Of a stretch of 64,000 nt of DNA, positions 57,233 through 64,000 are shown piece after piece. The number at the start of each line of letters is the position of its first letter. Position 1 is the stretch's first letter. The position numbers and the translations under genes are program-made. The stretch comes from Bacillota bacterium (GTDB lineage Bacteria > Bacillota > Clostridia > Lachnospirales > Lachnospiraceae). The stretch spans positions 44,435-108,434 of the forward strand of contig JAEZFK010000004.1 in NCBI GenBank assembly GCA_023437715.1, read 5' to 3'. The notes under the pieces are model-generated. The model ran no database searches, was not told the origin of the DNA, and saw only the letters and a program-made list of their open reading frames with translations.

Positions 57233-57895
57233 CTAAAACCGTAATTCTCTGATATTCTGTAATGTCTCCCCATATGGCCTTTCCTTGCCAAACAGAAGCG
57301 TTGTTCCAAGCACGAATCCTTTTACCCCTTTAGGTGCAAACTCCAGAATCTTGTCCGCTCCGCAAGCTCCGTCCCAGTATATTTCAAAATCCATATCTTC
57401 TTTCAAAGACAGAAGCTTCGTGATCTTTTTACCGACATAGGGCAGATACATCTGCCCGGCGTTTCCCGGGTTCACAGACATTACCAGTACTTTCTTCACA
57501 ATGCGGAGCATTTCCATTATTGCTTCCACGCTCGTACCTGGATTGATGGCAATGCCCGGAACCATTCCGGCATTGATAATACTTTGTAACGTTGTGGAAG
57601 GGTGGTATTCTGCCTCAGGGTGAATGTAAACCGTGTCTCCTTTGCGCAAATTACTCAGGAACAAATTGATGTGATTATTTGGATGCTCTACCATCAGATG
57701 CACATCCAAAGGTTTTGTTGTTGCTTTTGCTATGTATGCCATATCGTTTAAGGACATTGCAAAGTTAGGTACATATCTTCCATCCATAATATCGATGTGG
57801 AAAGAGTCGATGCCTCCTTCCTCTAAATCTTTTACTTCTTTTTCTAAATTCCCATAATTGGCACACATCATCGATGCTGTTAATTCAAATTCCAT
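57233..57895 (-). CDS. Ribulose-phosphate 3-epimerase-like TIM-barrel enzyme
   Basis: 220-aa protein of the RPE family that interconverts ribulose- and xylulose-5-phosphate, or a related ketose phosphate. The N-terminal SMMCANYGNLEKEV (SPSILSAD-like), FHIDIMDGRYVPNFAM (metal His and Asp), DVHLMVEHP, MSVNPGNAGQ and the C-terminal phosphate loop GFVLGTTLLFG are visible. The usual VDGGI loop reads YWDGACG, so it is a divergent member, probably dedicated to the polyol-phosphate pathway with its neighbours rather than the housekeeping enzyme. Confidence 0.82.
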   Translation of the reverse strand: MEFELTASMMCANYGNLEKEVKDLEEGGIDSFHIDIMDGRYVPNFAMSLNDMAYIAKATTKPLDVHLMVEHPNNHINLFLSNLRKGDTVYIHPEAEYHPSTTLQSIINAGMVPGIAINPGTSVEAIMEMLRIVKKVLVMSVNPGNAGQMYLPYVGKKITKLLSLKEDMDFEIYWDGACGADKILEFAPKGVKGFVLGTTLLFGKERPYGETLQNIRELRF

Positions 57896-57967
57896 CTCTT
57901 CTCCATCTCTCGACTAAAATATACTGTTTACATATATTCAACAAATTACATGCCTATAAATCAACTT

Positions 57968-59047
57968 TTACATCAGGAAATTCTTATTCGCATATACAAT
58001 CTTATATTTCTCCCTATACCGCTCAAAGAAGTATGTGATCAGACGTTCCGAAATAAATCCCGGATAGCGATTCATATATACATCCTCTTTCTCACCGCCA
58101 TGCTCTGCAACCGCATCTAGGATTGGAAACATCCAGCTGCACAAATCATTTAGAACCTCTTTACGCATTATAAACATATTGCAAGGAGAATACAAGTTTC
58201 CATGAAAAACATCCTGTACAAAATCATATTCATCCGGAAACTTTTCTTTAAAATACTTCATTAAAAATTCCCAATCCGATGGAATATGCCTGCTTTTAAA
58301 ATTATCTTCCAAATTCGGTCCTACATATAGTGGTACAGGGAGAATAACATCTATATGATTCTGCTCCATTCTTTGCACCCAATTATCAGGCAATAAAAAA
58401 TGTCTTCTATAATGTACAAGGCCCAGATAATCTTCCTTTGCATTTTTCCATATCCAATACAGACCCGTCAGTTCACAATACTGCCGATTCTTAGCAGATA
58501 TATTATCACTTTCACAGTCCGTCAGTACATCATCAAAAATACGCTTATCGGTAAGGGCGGCGCCCACCTGTATAATCCTCTCGTCGGCGGTGAGTTTATA
58601 TTCACATTGCAGCGGTCTATCATAAATAGAATTTGCCACATAAATACAGGCTTCCAAACCCATAGCTTCCGTAGACGCAGGCAGCTCAAAATCATCTATT
58701 TTCTTAAAGTCGCGCCCATTCTCCTTAAATACTTCTTTCACATACCGATTGCGGAGTTCCATATCGAATTCCACGGTAACCGGAATAACCTTCTGGACTC
58801 CCAAACTCTTTAATTCCCGTGTAAGCTTTTTATGATAGACCCCACGAGTCGCCAGATAAACCGGATAATCCTTGCATATTGTACGATTGATTTGAAATAC
58901 CGGTACACCATCTACATAGAGTTCATTTCCCCCTAAATCATCTACCAGATATGCCGCTACTTGAATATCCGGATTAAGCTTTTCTATATATGTTCGGAAT
59001 GTTTGTCCGCGGGAATGAGCTCCTGCAATATATATTTTGTTTTTCAA
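57968..59047 (-). CDS. DUF4422 glycosyltransferase with N-terminal Rossmann-like module
   Basis: 359-aa protein. Residues ~115-350 match DUF4422, a glycosyltransferase-like domain in surface-polysaccharide clusters (YCELTGLYWIWKNAKEDYLG, GLVHYRRHFLLP, SERLITYFFERY). Residues 1-100 form a separate Rossmann-like unit (KIYIAGAHSRGQTFRTYIEK ... YPVYLATRGVYHKKLTRELK), similar in plan to the C-terminal units of two GT2 proteins further on. The start is a TTG (59047) eight bases after TAGGAG; no better ATG is near. Acceptor and donor are unknown. Confidence 0.8.
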   Translation of the reverse strand: MKNKIYIAGAHSRGQTFRTYIEKLNPDIQVAAYLVDDLGGNELYVDGVPVFQINRTICKDYPVYLATRGVYHKKLTRELKSLGVQKVIPVTVEFDMELRNRYVKEVFKENGRDFKKIDDFELPASTEAMGLEACIYVANSIYDRPLQCEYKLTADERIIQVGAALTDKRIFDDVLTDCESDNISAKNRQYCELTGLYWIWKNAKEDYLGLVHYRRHFLLPDNWVQRMEQNHIDVILPVPLYVGPNLEDNFKSRHIPSDWEFLMKYFKEKFPDEYDFVQDVFHGNLYSPCNMFIMRKEVLNDLCSWMFPILDAVAEHGGEKEDVYMNRYPGFISERLITYFFERYREKYKIVYANKNFLM

Positions 59048-59058
59048 GATTCTTTCTC

Positions 59059-60171
59059 CTATCGTTCATACAGCGTTTCCAATACTTTTATCTGCTCTCT
59101 TATATCATATCCCGCAACTGCGATCTGTTCAGATACATCCTTTCTAAAATATCCATTTGTCAATTCCAAAATTCGATTAAACCACAATTCTTCCTCTAAT
59201 GCTAAAAATTCTACATTTTCCGTTATCTTTGCCTCAGTTGAAACCATTTCACTTACAAAGCAATACAATCCAGAAGCCTGTGCCTCAATTAATGATATTG
59301 GTAATCCTTCAAACCAGGATGGCAGACAATATATATCCATTGCCTGCAATAAATCCTCCACATCATTCCTCCACTCCAGAAATATGACTGCATCTTCAAG
59401 CTGTAGATCCTTTACCAATAACTTTATTGGGGGAAGCAGCTCCCCTTCTCCTATAAGAAGCAATTTGACATTAGGATTTCTTTTATATACCTTTGCAAAC
59501 ACCTTAATCAAAAAGGCATGATTCTTCTGATATTCAAACCTTCCTGTATGCCCAATTACGACATCGTCCTCAATTCCAAGGCTCTTTCGCATTCTGTTTC
59601 TCTTTTCAAGATTATAGCAAAATCTATCCATCTCTATGGCATTGGGCACTATTTGAACTTTTTGAGGTCTAACTTGTTCTCCATATAACCAATCTGCTGC
59701 CTTTCTTGAGCACGCCCAAAAGTGTGTTGCATATCTTTCACTGAACTTCTTTTTGTATTCCTCATGAATTTGTAATAGTTCGTTACGTTCTTTTTCACTT
59801 GTTTTATCAATCCACGTACTATGTGAATGAACGATAATCTTTGGTATTCCTAACCTCATTGCAATTTCTTCAATCGCAAATCCTCTCCAGAAACTTGTGT
59901 GTAATTGTAAAACATCATAATTATCTGACAATATTTGTTCTATCTCATATTGGAATTTTTGAGGATCATCCCTTTGCGTGGTGGAAAAACCCTTGATGTT
60001 AAAATGATACTTATCATACTCTTCCGTTTCCATTAAGCCCGACTTGTTTTGAGTTAGAAAATCAAACTGAAACTTTTCCTTATTAATGAATTTTAAATTT
60101 GAAAATATATATTTATATATACCATTATTTATAATAGGTGGTGTCATATGTAAAACTTTGATCTTTGACAT
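59059..60171 (-). CDS. Glycosyltransferase family 4
   Basis: 370-aa GT-B glycosyltransferase. N-terminal acceptor domain (KVLHMTPPIINNGIYKYIFS), then the GT4 donor domain with VIGHTGRFEYQKNHAFLIK, LLLIGEGELLPPIKLLV and the E-x7-E motif in CLPSWFEGLPISLIEAQASG. The family usually retains anomeric configuration and uses nucleotide sugars. It lies 12 bp upstream of the DUF4422 gene on the same strand. The sequence is visibly AT-richer than the genes left of 57 kb. Confidence 0.9.
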   Translation of the reverse strand: MSKIKVLHMTPPIINNGIYKYIFSNLKFINKEKFQFDFLTQNKSGLMETEEYDKYHFNIKGFSTTQRDDPQKFQYEIEQILSDNYDVLQLHTSFWRGFAIEEIAMRLGIPKIIVHSHSTWIDKTSEKERNELLQIHEEYKKKFSERYATHFWACSRKAADWLYGEQVRPQKVQIVPNAIEMDRFCYNLEKRNRMRKSLGIEDDVVIGHTGRFEYQKNHAFLIKVFAKVYKRNPNVKLLLIGEGELLPPIKLLVKDLQLEDAVIFLEWRNDVEDLLQAMDIYCLPSWFEGLPISLIEAQASGLYCFVSEMVSTEAKITENVEFLALEEELWFNRILELTNGYFRKDVSEQIAVAGYDIREQIKVLETLYER

Positions 60172-60316
60172 ATCTGTACTATCCTTATCTTTACTTTTTT
60201 TCTTAGACTAAACACTTTTTTCTTGTAATGCCCAGGATTCAGGAAACAATATATACAATAAATACTTTCAGCAAAATAACATATCATCTGCTGGAATAAT
60301 CTCAATATATGAAATA

Positions 60317-61495
60317 TTACCAGCCAAAATCCACAAAGTCTGCGACCATCTTAGGAATGTACGCGATTATATTCTCTTCGGGAACCTTATAAATATTCAG
60401 CAGTTGATTATGAATCTCTTTCAAAAGTTCCTTATTAAGTACTGCGATCACAATATAATCGTATGCCGCATCTTTTATGAGAGCCGGAGAAACAACAGGA
60501 TATTTTTCATCAACATTCATTTCATAATTACTATCCACAATCAACTCTACATTACAATAGTTATTAATTTTTAATTGACGATAATAAGCCTGTCCCACTA
60601 ATCCTGCCCCAAAAATGACTATTTTCGAATGAGGCGGTATTACTTCGTAAGGAAACATATAAAAATTCTGTTGTTTCAAATTAAAAAGCCCGACATAATC
60701 GTTCTCTATCCCCGTACAGCATATATGCGCCACCTGTCTCTTCACTATTGGTTTATCTTTTAAATATGGCTTCAAATATTCCCACAAATAATAATAATCC
60801 ATAGCCTTGGAACTTTTTTTATGCATCGCCGAGGCTTCATGCTGCCGGTAATAATAGGAGGCAAGATTGGTAACATAAACCCTTTCTGAATCCATAATGA
60901 AAGGAATGAAAACAGCCATATCTTCTCCTATTATTTTAATTCTTTCATCCACATTCATCTGATACTTATAGTATTTATTCTTGTTAAACAAATTTCCGCA
61001 GACATTCCATCTTAGCAGCATCTCTTTATTATCTATATCATAAATATTCTGAAAGAATTTTATGATATCTTTTCCTATATACAATCCCTCTTTAAGCTTA
61101 TTTAGTTGATTCTCGAATCTTTTTTCCCAAACATAAGTCATAGCCCCCAAAACTGCATCTAAATTAAACTTATCAGCCAATAGATATAATTGCTCAATAA
61201 AGTCATTATCAATCCAATCATCACTGTCAAGATAAAAGATATAATCGCCTGAAGCAGCTTCTAATCCAATTTTTCTTGCTTTTATCAAACCTGCATTTTC
61301 TGCATTATTAATAACTTTTAATCTTTTATCTTTAACTGCATACTCTTCTACTATCTTGAGAGAATTGTCAACAGAACCATCATTTACACAGATAATCTCC
61401 ATCTCTTTCAAGGTTTGCTCGGAAACACTGTTCAGACACTCCCTAATATACTTTTCTGTATTATATATCGGTATAATAATGCTTACCTTAATCAT
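60317..61495 (-). CDS. Glycosyltransferase family 2 with C-terminal Rossmann-like module
   Basis: 392-aa GT-A glycosyltransferase. VSIIIPIYNTEKYIRECLNS, VNDGSVDNSL and the DxD-type YLDSDDW (about residues 91-97) mark the catalytic domain. After about residue 285 a separate unit follows: SKIVIFGAGLVGQAYYRQLK, VDSNYEMNVDEKYP, YDYIVIAVLN, like the nucleotide-binding N-terminus of sugar acetyltransferases of the PglD type. The C-terminal unit is shared with 62607-63794. ATG 61495 follows AAGGAG. Confidence 0.88.
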   Translation of the reverse strand: MIKVSIIIPIYNTEKYIRECLNSVSEQTLKEMEIICVNDGSVDNSLKIVEEYAVKDKRLKVINNAENAGLIKARKIGLEAASGDYIFYLDSDDWIDNDFIEQLYLLADKFNLDAVLGAMTYVWEKRFENQLNKLKEGLYIGKDIIKFFQNIYDIDNKEMLLRWNVCGNLFNKNKYYKYQMNVDERIKIIGEDMAVFIPFIMDSERVYVTNLASYYYRQHEASAMHKKSSKAMDYYYLWEYLKPYLKDKPIVKRQVAHICCTGIENDYVGLFNLKQQNFYMFPYEVIPPHSKIVIFGAGLVGQAYYRQLKINNYCNVELIVDSNYEMNVDEKYPVVSPALIKDAAYDYIVIAVLNKELLKEIHNQLLNIYKVPEENIIAYIPKMVADFVDFGW

Positions 61496-61508
61496 GAAGT
61501 CTCCTTCC

Positions 61509-62441
61509 CTAAAACCAGATATTAGAAAATTCTAATCGATTTGAAAAAAGCTTCCTGCACATTATCTTCACTTCACTTGCATTTTCTGCACCTATTTCTT
61601 TTGACATTCGTATAATTTTCAAGAAAATATTATACAGCTGCTCCATATCCTTTATATTTACAATCGTTGAAGAAAGTATTTCAGGAAACATATTGTTAAG
61701 AACTCCATATTCTTCTTCAGATAAAGAATAGCCATTCAATTTAAACGCATATCTATGTAAATCAGCGAACTTTTCCGCTCTCTTTTTTGACCATGTTGTA
61801 TTTATCTTAAAAGTCTCATTAGTTCCACTATTTCTCCAATAAAGCAAAACGTCGCTTAGATTTGTTATATTTCCCTTAACTGAACAGTCTATCCAAAAAC
61901 GATAATCTTCCATTCCTAAGCTGTTATCCTGATACCTTATCTGATTTTCCTTAAGAAAATCATTTCTAATCATGGTACTTCCATTTGCAATCGGATTATA
62001 AAGCATTATATACGCCCGAATATATTTAGGGTTATTCAGGGGTTCCATAAAGGTTTGTATTATCTGGTCCCTATGGTCTATAGCACAATGCCGCCCCCCT
62101 ATAACATCTATATCATTATGTGATTCTAAATAGTCATTCTGAAGCTCAAACCGATTGGGAACTGTCAAGTCATCATCATCCATTAAAGCAACGTATTGAC
62201 CCTCCGCAAATTCTAGACCCTTGTTTCTTGAAACGGCAATTCCCTCGTTTTTTTCATTGTTTATGATTTTGATTTTAGAACTTTTTATACTATTGACTAC
62301 TTCTAACGAATTATCGGTAGAGCAATCATCAATAATTAACAGTTCAAAGTCTTTGTAAGTCTGCTGCAATATAGATTCAATTGCTTTTTTCACATATTGC
62401 TCTGCATTATACAGGGGCATAATCACTGATATTTTGGGCAT
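61509..62441 (-). CDS. Glycosyltransferase family 2
   Basis: 310-aa GT-A glycosyltransferase. KISVIMPLYNAEQYVKKAIES, IDDCSTDNSLEVV and ALMDDDDLTVP (DxD) are typical. Unlike the two other GT2 proteins here it has no Rossmann tail; its C-terminus is helical. I chose ATG 62441 after CAGGAGAG rather than the ATG at 62462. It lies 13 bp upstream of the 60317-61495 gene on the same strand. Confidence 0.9.
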   Translation of the reverse strand: MPKISVIMPLYNAEQYVKKAIESILQQTYKDFELLIIDDCSTDNSLEVVNSIKSSKIKIINNEKNEGIAVSRNKGLEFAEGQYVALMDDDDLTVPNRFELQNDYLESHNDIDVIGGRHCAIDHRDQIIQTFMEPLNNPKYIRAYIMLYNPIANGSTMIRNDFLKENQIRYQDNSLGMEDYRFWIDCSVKGNITNLSDVLLYWRNSGTNETFKINTTWSKKRAEKFADLHRYAFKLNGYSLSEEEYGVLNNMFPEILSSTIVNIKDMEQLYNIFLKIIRMSKEIGAENASEVKIMCRKLFSNRLEFSNIWF

Positions 62442-62606
62442 AAATCTCTCCTGATAAGTCATTAAATATTATTGAGAACCACTTATTAATCGTTTTACTA
62501 ATTTTAATTCAATAAATCAATGCTCATTTTATTAAACCGCACACTTTCATTATTGAAGAATTACTTTTATATAATTATATGCCAATTGTGAACTGGTTGG
62601 CTTGTA

Positions 62607-63794
62607 CTAATGTCCTACTCGTTCTGGCTGATGCCAGATAATCCGTTCCTCTGAAATTCCGATTCCTTTTAACCAGGATTTAATGTTTTCTGCTATCTGC
62701 TCGTTTTCAATAGCGAGGAAGATATAGTCAAAATTTACTTTTTTCACTACTTCTGGGGATTCTATTTTCCCCAGTCCCTGCGAATTTAAAACTTCGTAAT
62801 TTTTATCCACCCAAGATATAACATCTACATAATTACAACTTTGCAAACAATTCCAGTAGGACTTTCCAACATTGCCCGCACCGTAAAGCAAAAGCCTGCT
62901 TCCTTGTGGTACACATTGAAACGGAAATATATAGGAAATCTGTTCCGTTTCTATATCATATACCTTATAAATTGCACTTCTAAGAAACGGCCTTAGATAT
63001 TGTTCTACCTGAAACTTCATTTGTTCCCATATCCCGTTTCTTAAAAAAGAATTTTTTAACTCTTCCTTTAAAATATAAATTTTTTCAAATGAATTTAAAT
63101 CGTAGGATTGAACCATTGAATTATCATTTATTCTATAATGATACCAGCTTTGCTCTAATACCATAATCTTATCAGCTCTTGCAATGGACGTATACACAGG
63201 AACTGCATCTTCACCCAAAGTAATCAACGAATTAATGGGGCTTAACATCTCTTCTAATAATGATTTTAAAAATATTTTATTGCACAATGATGCAGTAATT
63301 CCACGACGTCCATGCACTTGATCAAACATCATTATGGGGAGAATTTTTTCTAATATTTGTTGGCCCACATATAAACCAGATGAGACCGTATCTATTTCGT
63401 AAGCCGTATGAACTCCCCTGTCAATGGTAATTCCAGAAGTAATTATGTCCGGTTCATAATTATCATACTGTTTTAACATGTTCTCATACATATTAGGTTC
63501 AATCCAGTCATCGCTGTCAACAAATGTTACTATTTTACCCTTAGCTTTAGATACTCCCAACTTTCTTGACGCATTCACCCCATGATTTTCTTCATGAAAT
63601 ACTTGAACTCTAGTGTCCTTTTGAGTAAAAGCATCACAAATAATACCAGATTTATCCACGGAGCCATCATCGATAACAATAACTTCCAGGTTTACATAAG
63701 TTTGCGCCAATATACTCTCCAGGCACTCAGCGATATACATCTCACTATTATAGACTGGCACAATTACTGACAACATCTCCTCTTTCTTCTTCAT
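62607..63794 (-). CDS. Glycosyltransferase family 2 with C-terminal Rossmann-like module
   Basis: 395-aa GT-A glycosyltransferase with the same plan as 60317-61495: LSVIVPVYNSEMYIAECLES, IDDGSVDKSG, TFVDSDDWIEPNMYENML at the front and, from about residue 295, SRLLLYGAGNVGKSYWNCLQ, VDKNYEVLNSQG and FDYIFLAIENEQIAENIK. The two proteins are clearly related along their whole length, so one arose by duplication or both were acquired together. ATG 63794 follows GGGAGAAAG. Intergenic bases 62442-62606 are AT-rich and hold no feature I can name. Confidence 0.88.
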   Translation of the reverse strand: MKKKEEMLSVIVPVYNSEMYIAECLESILAQTYVNLEVIVIDDGSVDKSGIICDAFTQKDTRVQVFHEENHGVNASRKLGVSKAKGKIVTFVDSDDWIEPNMYENMLKQYDNYEPDIITSGITIDRGVHTAYEIDTVSSGLYVGQQILEKILPIMMFDQVHGRRGITASLCNKIFLKSLLEEMLSPINSLITLGEDAVPVYTSIARADKIMVLEQSWYHYRINDNSMVQSYDLNSFEKIYILKEELKNSFLRNGIWEQMKFQVEQYLRPFLRSAIYKVYDIETEQISYIFPFQCVPQGSRLLLYGAGNVGKSYWNCLQSCNYVDVISWVDKNYEVLNSQGLGKIESPEVVKKVNFDYIFLAIENEQIAENIKSWLKGIGISEERIIWHQPERVGH

Positions 63795-63987
63795 CTTTCT
63801 CCCTACGCCCTTTAAACCATATTTACTTTCAATACGATATTATGGATTCTCCTAATTTATCTATTAGTTAGGTAATTGTTAAATTGCCAAACCCATTGAT
63901 TTTACTGGGTTTTCTTACTTCATTTATATAAACTTTCTCTCCGCTCATGGTAAAATAGATTCACCACAAACCACTTTGCACACAAAC

Positions 63988-63994
63988 GGAGGAG
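63988..63994 (+). promoter_or_regulatory. Ribosome-binding site of a plus-strand gene that starts outside the window
   Basis: GGAGGAG six bases before the right edge; a start codon is expected at or just after the edge. A -10-like TAAAAT at 63951-63956 may drive it; no good -35 is seen. A weak hairpin AAACCCA/TGGGTTT (63883-63906) lies upstream. The gene would be divergent from the glycosyltransferase cluster. Confidence 0.6.
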
Positions 63995-64000
63995 AAAATT

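Noticed and set aside
60172..60316. Spacer between GT4 and GT2 genes examined for a gene or promoter.
   Set aside because: AT-rich, no frame with a ribosome site and no clear sigma-A boxes.

Overview
The window looks like a chromosomal stretch of a low-to-mid GC, anaerobic Firmicute, most likely class Clostridia, family Lachnospiraceae (Lacrimispora/Hungatella-like). This is inferred from strong AGGAGG ribosome sites, the YesMN-type sugar regulators, the anaerobic glycerol genes with DUF1667, the VTC/DUF4956 operon and clostridial ABC-F proteins. No rRNA, tRNA, CRISPR array, intact insertion sequence or phage module was seen. The genus-level guess is inference only.

Layout, left to right. 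1-10.4 kb is an alpha-glucoside utilisation locus: a GH13 alpha-glucosidase that runs off the left edge, an AraC regulator, a YesM/YesN two-component pair, a sugar ABC importer (binding lipoprotein and two permeases) and a second GH13 enzyme. 10.5-17.3 kb is glycerol metabolism on the minus strand: glpK, two FAD oxidoreductases, DUF1667, then a separate glpP-FAH transcript. Both glpK and the oxidoreductase operon start with a consensus promoter, a shared 29-nt leader motif and an intrinsic terminator, which suggests both are controlled by GlpP antitermination. 17.3-24 kb holds a Ca2+-type P-ATPase, luxS with a highly structured 120-nt leader, and a VTC / DUF4956 / beta-helix lipoprotein operon. 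24-29.8 kb holds a hydroxyacid dehydrogenase, a GH13 debranching-enzyme homologue that has lost its whole catalytic triad, an ABC-F protein and exonuclease III.

29.8-32.7 kb is a purine salvage group (deaminase, NCS2 permease, GntR/UTRA regulator) with a 21-bp perfect palindrome at the first promoter. 32.7-36 kb is a cobalt ECF importer split into cbiQO and cbiMN, with a cobalamin riboswitch and its own promoter in front of cbiMN only. 36-40.2 kb is a LacI-PTS-beta-propeller hydrolase locus with an operator. 40.3-50.9 kb carries a second ABC-F protein, lipoproteins, an amino-acid ABC importer, an unknown membrane-anchored 544-aa protein, pyrC, a metallo-hydrolase, a repeat lipoprotein and a nitroreductase.

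50.9-55.2 kb is the most interesting protein-coding group: a divergent chaperone operon with a GrpE-like protein, a short HscC-like Hsp70 and a J-domain-like protein whose HPD motif reads TPE and which ends in a SEC-C zinc motif; a zinc-ribbon protein lies just upstream. 55.4-63.8 kb is the end of an AT-richer surface-polysaccharide cluster: TarJ-like reductase, TarI-like cytidylyltransferase and a pentulose-phosphate epimerase (pointing to a CDP-polyol precursor), then five glycosyltransferases, three of which carry an extra Rossmann-like module. The last bases contain the ribosome site of a plus-strand gene that begins just outside the window.
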